Source: Leguminivora glycinivorella (taxonomy: Eukaryota; Arthropoda; Insecta; Lepidoptera; Tortricidae). From it: a stretch of 64,000 nucleotides of DNA. Positions within the stretch are counted from its first letter, which is position 1. Every line of letters starts with the position of its first letter. The translations under genes were made by a program, and so were the position numbers. Under the pieces are notes generated by a model. The model searched no databases. It was not told where the DNA came from and saw nothing but the letters and a program-made list of their open reading frames with translations. Shown here in pieces: positions 1-10,565 of the stretch. The stretch is from NCBI RefSeq assembly GCF_023078275.1, contig NC_062991.1, positions 2,914,001-2,978,000 of the forward strand, in the 5' to 3' direction.

Positions 1-257
1 GTAATAAAGGGTATCGATAAGGATATTAATGAAATCAGCTCCTATTTTAGAAATAATTTGTTATGTTTAATTTATATTTTTATATGAAATATGATACAAT
101 GACGCGTCATGACGCAGGTTGTGTTGGCGAAAAATTGTTGTGACGGTCGAGTTATCTACTCTTTTTAAATAGTTCTGTACGATTTATAAAATGGATAGAA
201 AAAATAACCTTCTGCCTTGCTTTATTTCTTGCTTGGTGTGAAATAATTTATTGTAAA

Positions 258-496
258 CTAGCTTTTGCCCGCTGCTTCGCTCGCATTAAATTCGAAAATT
301 GCGGAATGCTCCATACAAACTTCCACCCCCCTTTCTAGGGAAGTGGGGGGTAAGAAAGAGACAAAAAGTAGCCTATGTCACTCTCCATCCCTTCAACTAT
401 CTTCACTTAAAAAATCACGTCAATACGTCGCTCCGTTTTGCCGTGAAAGACGGACAAACAAACAGACACACACTTTCCCATTTATAATAGTATGGA
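258..496 (-). mobile_element. Helitron-like non-autonomous element (Lep1 type), diverged
   Basis: Read on the minus strand it starts TCCATACTA and ends in CTAG after the 'gcgaagc' hairpin sequence. These TC...CTRR ends with no target duplication fit Helitron rules. The interior 'tttgtccgtctttcacgg' and 'aaacggagcgacg' are shared with the copies at 821-998, 6398-6538, 6957-7183, 21088-21170 and 54209-54383. The Lep1 identification is from recall and was not searched. Confidence 0.65.
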
Positions 497-504
497 TGCA
501 GTCA

Positions 505-600
505 AATACCGTATTGTATGTAACATCAACTGTCCGACATGTAACTAAATTCGCATGCGATTTCGCGCACCGTCTAAACCGGCCTTTAGTTGGACTTTTT
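505..600. repeat. Fragment of the MITE family seen at 22985-23155
   Basis: It shares 'aaataccg..ttgtatgtaac', 'cgcatgcgatttcgcgcacc' and 'gtctaaaccggccttta' with the foldback element at 22985-23155. Only one arm is kept. Confidence 0.5.
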
Positions 601-820
601 CTCATATTCAGTTTATGTATCGTAGATGTAGAATTTTTAATATTTAAAGCTTTTAAGCTTAGGTTTTTGTACATTATACTGAAATATTTTAAGAAAAATA
701 TTATTTTTAATAAAATATTGTGTTTAGACTGTGCGTCGCATCTTTTATATACCCTTGACTTTTATTTTAAACGATAAATTATAGTTTTCGTAAAAACTGG
801 TGTATTACGGTATAGAGTTA

Positions 821-998
821 CTAGCTTTTGCCCGCGGCTTCGCTCGCGGTAGAAAGAGACAAAAGTAGCCTATGTCACTCTCCATCCCTTCAACTATCTC
901 CACTTAAAAAATCACGTCAATTCGTCCTTCCGTTTTGCCGTGAAAGACGGACAAACAAACAGACACACACACTTTCCCATTTATAATATTAGTATGGA
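821..998 (-). mobile_element. Helitron-like element (Lep1 type), near complete
   Basis: On the minus strand it runs from TCCATACTAATATTATAAAT to CTAG with the intact 'cgagcgaagccgcgggc' subterminal sequence. It is 178 bp long and is the second of two same-orientation copies within 600 bp. Confidence 0.7.
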
Positions 999-1017
999 TG
1001 GCCAGTGTAATTTCGCA

Positions 1018-1370
1018 CAGAACAATCATCATCTTCCTTGCGTTATCCAGACTTTTGCCAAAGGTACTAATGCTAACCTGGCCCTCTAGCACAACTTGCC
1101 TTGTCGCGCGCGAGTCCATATTTGAAGTCGCGCTTGATGTATGGACTCGCGCGCGACAAGGCAAGTTGTGCTAAAGGGTCTGATGTCCGCTTTGACAACT
1201 AATCCCGAGATTTCGCGGAAGCTCTAGTTTTTGCGAAAGCTACTGCCAATACTGCCATCTCCTTCCAACCTAAAGGCCCTACTTAGCCTTATTAGTCCGG
1301 TTTCCTCGCGATGTTTTCCTTTACCAAAGAGCGACTGGAAAATATCAAATAACATTTCACACATAAGTTT
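1018..1370 (-). repeat. Dispersed LINE-type 3' repeat, interrupted by a palindrome
   Basis: Related copies lie at 24292-24540 (same orientation) and 30375-30580 (opposite). Shared pieces include 'tccttgcgttatcc', 'tttgccaaagg', 'aactaatcccgagat', 'attagtccggtttcctc' and 'agcgactgg'. On the minus strand it ends in a CATC-type tail, as LINE 3' ends do. The 88-bp hairpin at 1087-1174 is inserted in it. Confidence 0.55.
1087..1174. repeat. Perfect 34-bp-arm inverted repeat
   Basis: The left arm starts TAGCACAACTTGCCTTGTCG and the right arm is its exact complement ending GGCAAGTTGTGCTA, with a 20-bp loop. The arms contain a GCGCGCG core. It looks like a small foldback insertion within the repeat at 1018-1370. 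Confidence 0.85.
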
Positions 1371-2135
1371 CGAGTATCCGGTACTATTTGAACCCCAATT
1401 TTTGAATATTCGCCGGATACCGGATCTTTAGACAAAGCAATACTTAAGACTTTCGTGTGAAAAACATTGAAATCGCAACCGGATCACCGTGATGTGCGAT
1501 CAAATTAAAAGTAGTTTAAAATATATATCACGCGACTTTTTCTCTTGGCTTAAAAATATGAGAAAATGTCCAAAAGGGTATAATTGTAGGTGAAATCGTT
1601 TTCAAAAAATTGCCAAAAATAAATAATAGCAATTTATAATCACTAAGGCATAACAGCAATTTAAGTAAACGTTGCAGATTCATTAAATACAAAAATTATT
1701 TCGATGTGATGTAGATTTTCAAAGAAATATTAATATAAGGTAATTTCTGAAAAAAAATGATTTCGTCTTAGCATCTCTAATGTTTACTCTTTTTTAAAAT
1801 CTTATAATAAAAATGTAGTCTGAGAAATTTGTAGTACAGGGTATACGAATCATAACATTTACCTGTTTTAGTAATCAAAATTGTCCAAATTTTACAAATA
1901 AGATCGACTAATTCAGTCATTGAGTTTTTCTAAACGTGTTTGAAAAAATTCATTTGAACCCGTGACTTGGTTTTCAAAAATCCAGTCTTATTCAAGAAAG
2001 ATCTCACGCTTTGAATTAAATAAATCTATTGCTAAGCCACCAGCGTGTCTTTAGACAAAGCAATACTTAAAGTGCATTATTACGTAGAGGTACCTATTAT
2101 TGTATAAGATATAACCTAACCCTATTAAATTAAAA
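1371..2135. other. AT-rich stretch without recognisable gene
   Basis: No coding signal was recognised. A direct repeat of about 22 bp (tctttagacaaagcaatact plus 'taa') occurs near 1426 and near 2049, bracketing about 600 bp. Confidence 0.5.
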
Positions 2136-2338
2136 TTAAAAAAAAAACCCCGACATAGTGAACCGATTTTTATGAAACATGGCTAAGAACACTCCCGAGT
2201 CCCGACTATTTCAGTTTTCAAACAAATAAAATCTAAATAAAAATCGGTTCATCCGTTCGGGAGCTACGATGCCACAGACAGACAGACACGTCAGACTTAT
2301 AACACCCCGTCCTTTTGTTAAAAATTAACAAAATTTAT
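2136..2338. repeat. Dispersed repeat 'ccccgacatagtg ... acaccccgtc'
   Basis: It shares its start, 'ggctaagaacactcccga', 'atcggttcatccgttcggga' and the 'cagacagacag' tract with 21388-21770, which is the fuller copy. Confidence 0.6.
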
Positions 2339-2636
2339 TTTGAGATCGAGGTAAAATTGAAGATACTTTCAAACCCTATTTAAAGAAGAAATTTAATCCC
2401 AAGTGCTTTTATCTTTTCTCTCTTAATTAATTTGTTAACGTTTGAAAACGGTCCGGTCCGTCCGGAATTCCGGATTTCCGGATTATTCTTGATAATTTGA
2501 TGGAATAGCGAATTATCTTAGTGGAATGGAATTAGTTGAACTAAACGGAATGACTAACAAGTTAGCTAAACTTAGTTGAACGTTCGGTAGTCACTGAGGA
2601 ATCGATGTTTCACAACACTAATCTAATGTTTCTAAT

Positions 2637-2745
2637 GGGGTGGCAACGCGCATGTGACACTCTTTGAGTTGCAGGTTACGGTGACCGCTTTCCATCAGGC
2701 GGACCGTATGCGTGTTTGCCACCGACGTAGTATAAAAAAACACTA
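2637..2745 (+). repeat. Repeat B fragment (LINE/SINE 3' end)
   Basis: It carries 'ggtggcaacgcgcatgtgac', 'ccatcaggcggaccgtatgc' and 'gccaccgacgtagtataaaa'. It belongs to the family whose longest copy is 30912-31375. Confidence 0.65.
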
Positions 2746-2971
2746 GTCTGTAATGTCTGTATCTTTAGTTACATAAATAAAACTGGAAGAGAGGAGAGGT
2801 TAACTGGAAGAGATCCCTCAAAATTTAGATTTAGTTTTTTTTTTAAAACTGTTACTTAAAAAGAGGTTCCAACTCAGAAAAATGTAAACTTACTCTTATA
2901 CTGAATAAACGATTTTTTTTTATTATTTACTTTTTTTGTTTGAAAGCTGAATTAGTCTGGTGTGTTCTTAA

Positions 2972-3168
2972 ACATACATACATACATACATACAATCACG
3001 CCTGTATCCCATAAAGGGGTAGGCAGAGCACATGAAACTACTAAAGCTTCAGTGCCACTCTTGGCAAGTAAGGGGTTGAAAGAAAATGACTGACATTGCA
3101 GTGACAGGTTGCCAGCCATTCGCCTACGCCACAATTTAACCCATATCCCACAGTCGCCTTCTTAAACA
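2972..3168 (-). mobile_element. Repeat A (SINE-like) with TGTA tail
   Basis: On the minus strand it runs from 'gcgactgtgggatatgggtt' through 'gcagagcacatgaaactact' (complement) to a (TGTA)n tail. Other copies: 4795-4990, 32047-32215, 40735-40980, 49478-49692, 57852-58091. The copy at 57852-58091 has an 11-bp target duplication, as expected for LINE-mobilised retroposons. Confidence 0.65.
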
Positions 3169-3667
3169 TATTTTGATGAAAATCGGGGTTTTTTTCAAAA
3201 TTTAAATGTTGTGGTTTAGGCTTATCTCTACTTTTATCCTAGACGCTGAAGTCGCATAGGTAAGAATCTAGCGAGGAATGCTCGTATGTCCATTTCGGAA
3301 TAGATGAATAATGTATAGGGCCCATGCAGACCGGCCGAATCAATTTGCAGATTCATTGTTAAGGCGTGTTTACACATGTGGGGATTTGGCGAGGCTTTGG
3401 TGATGTAAAATCGTTGTCGATAGACTCCGTATAACAGCAGAGGGTGAATATGATGTGTGTTAAAATTGACAAATATTAATATTGCGTGTAATATTTATTT
3501 ATTTATACATATTACACTTAAGTGATTAACACCTTATTTTTTTAATGTTACTCTTGATTCTAGATAATTTAGTAAATAATACCTTAGTAAATAATTTATC
3601 CGTTCAAATTCCAATTGATTTGATTATTTTACTGATTGCATATTGGCTTTGAAAATATGGTTTGAAT

Positions 3668-4174
3668 TAGAGATGGGCCGAATATTCGGTAAATATTCGG
3701 TATTCGGCATATTCGGTAAGTTTTTCAATGTTCCTATTCAGCCGAATAATTTGGTTGCATTGCCGAATATTTACTGAATAAACAATGTAAGTAACTAATG
3801 AAGATCTTACGTATTCCATTGGATAATAAGCTCCTAGTTTAGTAGCTTTCTAAGGAACTACTAAAAAGAGATAATTAATACATCAAAATATGTAAAAAAC
3901 CGTAGTTTAAGAGTTGAGAAGAGTTCAGAGTGGTTTTAACTAAGTTTTAGTTATCCACTAAATCATAATAACATAGTTATAGTACACTAAATCATAATAA
4001 CACAGTGATAATCGTTACATATGTATGTAACACAAAATCATTTAATTGTGTTAATGAACATCCGCTTTAAAAATATGGCGTAACATTCGGTTGAATGTTC
4101 GGTTCGGTAAGAGCTGAACCGAATGTTCGACCGAATATTCGTATTCGGCAAAGTCCATATTCGGCCCATCTCTA
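3668..4174. mobile_element. hAT-type non-autonomous element (507 bp)
   Basis: The termini TAGAGATGGGCCGAATATTC and the complementary GAATATGGACTTTGCCGAAT-like right end finish in GGGC...CATCTCTA. TAGAGATGGG is a common hAT end. The flanks GTTTGAAT (3660-3667) and GTATGAAT (4175-4182) form an 8-bp target duplication with one mismatch. The interior is rich in 'attcgg' repeats and has no transposase. Confidence 0.8.
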
Positions 4175-4794
4175 GTATGAATTATTAATATTTAACGTAA
4201 TTATGTTCCTTCCACATGTGCGATCAACGATCATCCCTTGAAAATTTTTATCGAAATTTTAACTTAGATTTAAGTCGAAGTTATCGATATTGTCCCATCA
4301 CTATTTTCACCCGTGGAACCGGGGATTAGGATCGAGATAGTTATTCGGGTATTAGAGTTCAGAACTACGGAACTAGCGACTTTGTTCTTTTTGTCTTGTT
4401 CAGTTAGTTTATGTACACTTTACGTACTATTATAAAACTGCGCCGTTCATTCAGTTACGCATTTAGGGGATTTTGTTTTTTTTTTATAAAGTAATCCATT
4501 TCCTTAAACATATTTAAATATCGTCACTACTTTAAAAAAAATCTCGTATCTCACGCTGTTCCTCAAAGTTAAAACGCAGTAAGTCTATATGCATTCCATA
4601 CATACTTAAGTACTACAATTTTCTTTTCATTGGCAGACGAAGATACAAGTTTTTTTAGTAGTGACGATATATTACATTTATAGTCCTACTAATTCCCCAA
4701 CTTTTCTTGAGACTTAGTTTTATTTTCTCATTTAATTCTAGCCCAAAAATACGTTGAATGTATACAATATTCTAAAAGCACAACATGAATCTTT

Positions 4795-4990
4795 TATTCA
4801 GCGTATAAGGGTAGGCAGAGCACATAAAAGCTTCAGTAGCACTCATAGCAAAGGGTTGAAAGAAAATAAAGTGATGCTATGGTACTGACAGCTCCGATCG
4901 GTTATATGTGTATTCATTCAATCAATGTTACCCATATTCCACAAAACGACCCGCGGCAGAAAAGGGGGTGGTGAACTGGTGATCAAAATT
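4795..4990 (-). repeat. Diverged repeat A copy
   Basis: It retains 'gggtaggcagagcacat', 'aaagcttcag', 'aagggttgaaagaaaat' and 'ccgcggcagaaaagggggtg', with internal gaps relative to 2972-3168. Confidence 0.55.
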
Positions 4991-5459
4991 CTTAACTCGT
5001 CATCTCACGAAGTAAAGTACTTTTTACAGCCTTAAGAAATCGTTTATTAATTTATAATATTTATCTTTTATTGACATTTTATAAGTTTTATACAAAACGA
5101 GCAAAATTCTATTTAGCTGATCAGTTTTTAAAACATTCAACATATTGCAAATGATTTAATTTAGTCTGTACTGTCGCGTACACTCGTTCAATACTCTTCA
5201 ATTCAATATTCAATTTTCAATAGAAATTGCTCGTGCATGTTAAAACAAACTCAGTATGAATAGAACGGTTTATATTTGAACTAAAAATATAATTCAATTT
5301 CGCATTGTGATTGAACGATATTTGAATGTGAACTAATAAATGTAAAATATGACTATGAACTAATAAACGAATGTTTTTACGTTCAATATTAATTGACAAA
5401 GGTTCAATTAATATATTATATACAAATTGTCTTATATTGTCTATTTTAAGTCCGTAATT

Positions 5460-5515
5460 TCAAACACAATCATGTATTGTTTAATAAAATAAATAAATGA
5501 AATGAAATGAAATGA
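5460..5515 (+). repeat. LINE-like poly(A)-signal end with AAATG tail
   Basis: AATAAA is followed by (AAATG)4-type repeats, resembling the microsatellite tails of non-LTR 3' ends. Confidence 0.4.
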
Positions 5516-6239
5516 AATAAACTGAGAGGTCTAAAATGAAATAAATTTTGTTTTACAAGTTACTAGTTTTTAAATTAGCTGTAACTAATAACAATAATAA
5601 TTTGGAAAAAAACAAGCTCTGGGACGTAAGTAAGTAGTTTCTGTGTTTTAAAGTATTTTTAAGAATTTAAAAATACTTACAGATTATGAAAATGAGGACT
5701 TTTGTCTCAGGATTAAGTTTATATTTTTATTTTCTATCTGTTTTTGTGGTTTTTTTTTAAATTATAAATGGGCTTACTCTTGACCACAGACTAGCCAAAG
5801 GCAAAGACGTGGCCTACGATGGAGTGAGCTCGCCCAGAAGATGCCTGTTCACTCTTGACATTGTTATTATGCTAAAGCAATGTTTTCTTTCAGTAGAAAA
5901 AATATGGCAATTAAAAAAAACAGAGCTAAGTTGCCAAGAAACATTTGAAATTTGTGCCTTGTTGTAAGTACTAATAATTTGGGTGCTTTTCAGTATATTT
6001 TATCTAAAATCATTAATTTTACTTTATTTATTTATTATATTTTAGAAACATACAGTCGTTTACAAACAGTACTTATACAATATTTTCAAAGTTTAGACCT
6101 AGAGTTTCATTTGTTACATAAAATCACAGTCTGTTTTTTAAATGTTACTTATCCAAAACTAAACATTTGAGAGCATAAGGAAAGGAAAAGATGCAATTAT
6201 TACCTAAACAAAAGAACGTTTTAAAGTATTAATGGAACA

Positions 6240-6365
6240 AGTGAATATATCTACGTTATTAATAATTATTGTAATTTTTAATCTAGCAGTAAGCATGCCA
6301 ATGTACCTGACGTGTAAAATTTTATTTTATCAATAAAGGATTGTATTGTATTGTATTGTATTGTA
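6240..6365 (+). repeat. LINE 3' end with TTGTA tail
   Basis: 'caataaaggattgtattg' and four TTGTA units form a typical insect LINE 3' terminus. The preceding 400 bp is AT-rich and lacks a recognisable ORF, so this is probably a UTR-only fragment. Confidence 0.5.
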
Positions 6366-6397
6366 GAGAGCTTGTAATTTTCGTTTAATAGTTTGCA

Positions 6398-6538
6398 GTT
6401 TGTTTGTCCGTCTTTCGCGTCAAAACGGAGCGTCTAATTGACGTGATTTTTTAAGTTTAGATAGTTGAAGGGATGGAGAGAGACATAGGCTACTTATTGT
6501 CTCTTTCTGACGCGAGCGAAGCCGCGGGAAAAAGCTAG
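6398..6538 (+). mobile_element. Helitron-like element (Lep1 type), 5' truncated
   Basis: Plus orientation: 'tttgtttgtccgtctttcg' through 'gcgagcgaagccgcggg' to CTAG at 6535-6538. The TC start is missing. Confidence 0.65.
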
Positions 6539-6956
6539 TAATACATAAACACACAAAAATCCGTGAGCGTTAATATTTCAAATGAACGTCAACACAAACA
6601 TTTGCACTATCGTCCATCGATATTGGAATCGTCATAGAATGCCATCTTTCACATTGATATATGGACAGTAAATCAGGAATTCAGGAGGACGAATTGGTGC
6701 GGACACGGTTTGAATATCAATGGGTTTTTAGCTTCCTGCATGTAATATGTGGAGATAAAGTACAATATAACTAATATTGTCTTCGGTTACCGCGATAGTT
6801 ACTCATGAAATAAAGTGATGATTTTCTTGTATGTGGGTAGCTTTTTTCAGTCACCCGTTGACCACGAACGCTGTAAAGAGTTTGAAACGTCGGGATGTAT
6901 TTTAAATTCATTATACGCGATTTAATCCGTTTCCATAGTTTTATTTTACAATATAA

Positions 6957-7183
6957 CTAGCTTAGCTTATGCCAGTAGCTTCGCTCGTGTTAAATTCCAA
7001 ACTTGCGGAATGCCCCATACAAACTTCCACCCCCCCCCCCCATTTTAGGAAAGTGGGGGTTAAAAAGAGTCAAAACTTGGTCTCTGTCACTCTCTATCCT
7101 TTCAACTATCTCCGCATAAAAAAATCACGTCAATTCGTCGCTCCGTTTTGCCGTGAAAGATGGACGAAAAAACAGACACACAC
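6957..7183 (-). mobile_element. Helitron-like element (Lep1 type), diverged
   Basis: It begins with CTAG (complement) at 6957 and keeps the gaagct/cgctcg end, the 'aaacttccacc' block and the 'gtcgctccgttttgccgtga' block. A run of 12 C lies at 7030-7041. The 5' end is lost. Confidence 0.6.
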
Positions 7184-7190
7184 AAAAATA

Positions 7191-8420
7191 ATGTATTGGT
7201 ATGGTTATTTCAAAAAAAATCTAGAATATTTTGCGTAATCCGGATTGTTTTAAAGTGTCCCAGTTGAAAAGTACTATTTATTACGTAAGCATCTACCGTT
7301 TTTACCTAAAACATTTAGGATAAAAAGAAACCATATTTTAGTATTTTTCGCGTATGTTTCGGTTCCTATTGTGTAACGAAAATTGATTCGGCAACGTCAC
7401 ATGCGTCACGAAGACAAACGACCGCGGCCGTCACACAAATGATGCACCCTTCAACGAAGGCGTGAAAATTTCTGCTAGGCAACACTGAGCAAAAAGAAAC
7501 CTAAAGGTAGGTTAGTTACTTTACTAGTACCTAATCAATTTTAGGCAAGCCTGTGGGAATCGGCTTGTATGGATCAGCCGCTGCTGAAAAGTGGTACCAA
7601 CATGGAAGAACTTACTGAATACAATACAGTAATAGTTATTTGTTTTACAAGGCATCAAAGTCGTTGTTTAACCGCACGTGCCAATATTGATACCCGAGCA
7701 AGCGAAAGATTCCAATTTAAAAAAAATCCAAATTCAAAAAGTGGAATCTTGAGCGTTGCGAGAGTTTCAATTCACATTAAACAAACTTTGCTACCGAGTG
7801 CAACACGAAATTTTTCACCATACCAACACGATAAAAAAAATACTAGTTAAATATAAAACAAGAAAATAAATCATATACTATTCAATATTTATGATAATTA
7901 TGATTCAAAATAATTATTTAATTAGGGAATTATAGGTCAATTCTACGAACCTGATCAAGGCATCGAGTTAAAATTTGTATAAAATTACTTTGCACTCTTG
8001 TGGATAAAATGCAATTTGTTTTCGAATAGCAAAATTGATCTTTACTAGTTGGTATGGTGAAAAGATAATTATTTTTCTGGATTTAAATATCAAGTTACTC
8101 TTTAAAATACTTGTATGAACGGTGTAACCTTACTACTTATTCGCATTGTATCTATCAAGCATATTCAATTCAAATTAGAAAAAAAAACGTTTGTAAGATT
8201 CTAAACCTCAAATAAAACCTATTGTCAACGCCATTTGAGGAGGTGCTCAAAAGTTAACCCTTCCGTTTTTTAAAACGGAAGGGGACGATTAACCTTTTCA
8301 TACAATCATAGTTCCCATTTTCCTCCCGGAATAATGACGTTATTGGAAATATTTTTATTCAATTTAATGTAGTTATGCCCGAAATACATCAAACTGCATA
8401 AAACAGTTGTGTTAAAGTTT
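7191..8420. other. No gene recognised
   Basis: AT-rich. The only structure noticed is a short palindrome near 8260-8281 (ccttccgttttttaaaacgg plus 'aagg'). Confidence 0.5.
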
Positions 8421-8424
8421 TTTT

Positions 8425-9210
8425 TTAATACTAAGTCGGTGACAGTCATACGGTCCGCCTGATGGAAAGCGGTCACCGTCACCCATAGATGCCTAGAACT
8501 CAAGGAGTGTCACGTGAGCAATGCCAACTCATTAGAAACTTGTACACTCCGTTTTAAGTACACAGCAAAAAAGATTGTACAAGTTCTACGGAGGGTTTGG
8601 GTTGCCGACGACTCAAAAGGACAATAGTCGGAACGAATTAGTTCCGTAGGTCCTTCCGTCACCACCACACTGCACCCTCGTTGAGCTCTGGCAGCCTTAC
8701 CGGCAGGAACAACACTATGAGTAGAGTCTAGTGCTATTTGGCTGTGGTCTTCTGTAAGGCGGAGGTACGTTGATTATGATTATTATTATTACTTCCCCAG
8801 TTGGGCTCTGAAATGAAATGAAAGCATTTATTTCGGACAACAATACATCCATATTATGTTAGTAATAACTTAAAAACTACACGATCTTAAAGGCCGGCAA
8901 CGCACCTCCAACACCTCTGGTGTTTCGGGTGTCCATGGGCGAAACCATCAGCGACCTGTCTGCTCGTTTGCCTCCTATCACATAAAAAAAAACTAAATAT
9001 CTGCTCTAGATTCGAGCGAGATGATAACCGCTTTGCTGTGCCAAAGCGGAATATCATTCGCTATGGCCTACCTCCTAGAGTCAATATTCAGAGGGGAAAA
9101 TGAGAACAACAGTTTGTATGGGGAATCGACGGTCCCCTACCTTTATAACGAGTCATATGAGGGTGCGTCAAGGACTAGGGTCCGTTGTGCTTTTGTAAAA
9201 GTACCTGTTG
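8425..9210 (-). mobile_element. Repeat B copy, split
   Basis: 8425-8790 matches the first part of 30912-31375 ('gtcggtgacagtcatacggt' to 'ggtacgttg'). 8995-9075 matches its end ('ctgctctagattcgagcgag', 'aaagcggaatatcattcgct'). The middle (about 8800-8990) holds another dispersed fragment with 'gccggcaacgcacctccaac'. Confidence 0.55.
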
Positions 9211-9603
9211 ATTAGGGCGACAGAAGGGTTTCAAGGGGTTTAAGGGTTCAAATGGCGTAGGGTTTTGACTTGTAAAAAGGTGCTTTTTAATTTTGAATGC
9301 GTATCGTGACATTCATGAGGACGTTCTTATTTTTATGCAAAAATAATATTTTTATTGAAATTTCATACTTAATTATCGTCACAAAACTGACAGCGAGTTA
9401 ATTTTTGTTAACGAATGACGTTAATTTTGGGTTCCAAATTCTGAAAATCCCCATCATTAGCGGGGTCCTTGCTCACACGCTGCCACCACAACAAAAAGGG
9501 GGAGTATGAGGAAACCTAACGATTGCTTAATGAGTTCATCCAGAATCTAAGTATATAGTTTTATCGTTTGTTCGAACAAAATCGCACTTGCAAATAAGAA
9601 ACT

Positions 9604-9736
9604 ATTGATAGCTCACCGCTGGGCGAGTAACTATAAACATCGCCGTGTCACTTTTATTTACGCGGGATTACTTATCTTTTGTTCGTTTTTATAGCCGATA
9701 GCTCATAGTTTACTAGCTCGCAGTGGGACCAGTGCC
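9604..9736. repeat. MITE of the GGCACTGG family
   Basis: The right end 'ctagctcgcagtgggaccag' + TGCC matches the ends of the element at 29235-30334 and the copy at 50343-50551. The internal 'ttgttcgtttttatagccga' is shared. Confidence 0.6.
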
Positions 9737-10565
9737 TAATGATATCATCCAGATATCAATCTAAGTATATAGTTTTATCGTTTGTTCGAATCGCCCTTTA
9801 AGAAACTGCTGCTAGGAACTTATTAGTCGGGTCAAGGTCACTTTACTACGCCGAAATTTCGCGGAATCACGTCAATTGAGAAGCCTTCGTTTCGCCAAGA
9901 CTTTCTAGTAATTTAGACTTGGGTTTGGTTACCATCATTATCATTTTCTTTTGAGGGAGACCTTTTTATTGATGTTTAGACTTTCGCGTTATAGTCCTTT
10001 GTTTTTTGTCAAAGATCATTTGTGAGTTGTAACTAAAAATGTACCTATGGACAATAGTACTACAAATTTAATAAAGTAAATACTTTGTTTATTTCTGATT
10101 CTAAAAAGGTATAAGGTACACATGTAAATTATTACAAACAAGAATATTATCTGAAGTAAAAAAAGTGCTTCCTATTAAAGAGGACGGAATTGTAGAATTA
10201 CAGATTGGAAAATTCGATTTTTTTAATACCACGTCGGTGGCAAACAGGTATACGACCCGCCTGATGGAAAGAATTAGATTTCGAAAACCACATAACTTTC
10301 GACTAGATTTATAAGTGCATTTTCTGGACTAGCCTGGTTATTGTCCTGGAGCTGTAAGTTCACATTTTTGATACATTTGTTTTGAGGGATGTTGCGATTT
10401 GGCATGTGGCTAAGACGTATCGTTTGCCAAATCTAGCGATTATTTACGAATTGGTTGAATCGATTAGGCCCTATGTAAGGAGGCGCTTAAACAAATATAC
10501 GATTTCTATCAACTTACTAAAATGTCATTTGAATCCAAATCACAGACTCTGCCACAGCACTAGTA

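Noticed and set aside
265..777. 170-codon ORF
   Set aside because: It crosses a reversed Helitron-like element and AT-rich sequence; no domain.
5952..6170. 72-codon ORF
   Set aside because: AT-rich, no motif; probably LINE 3' UTR.
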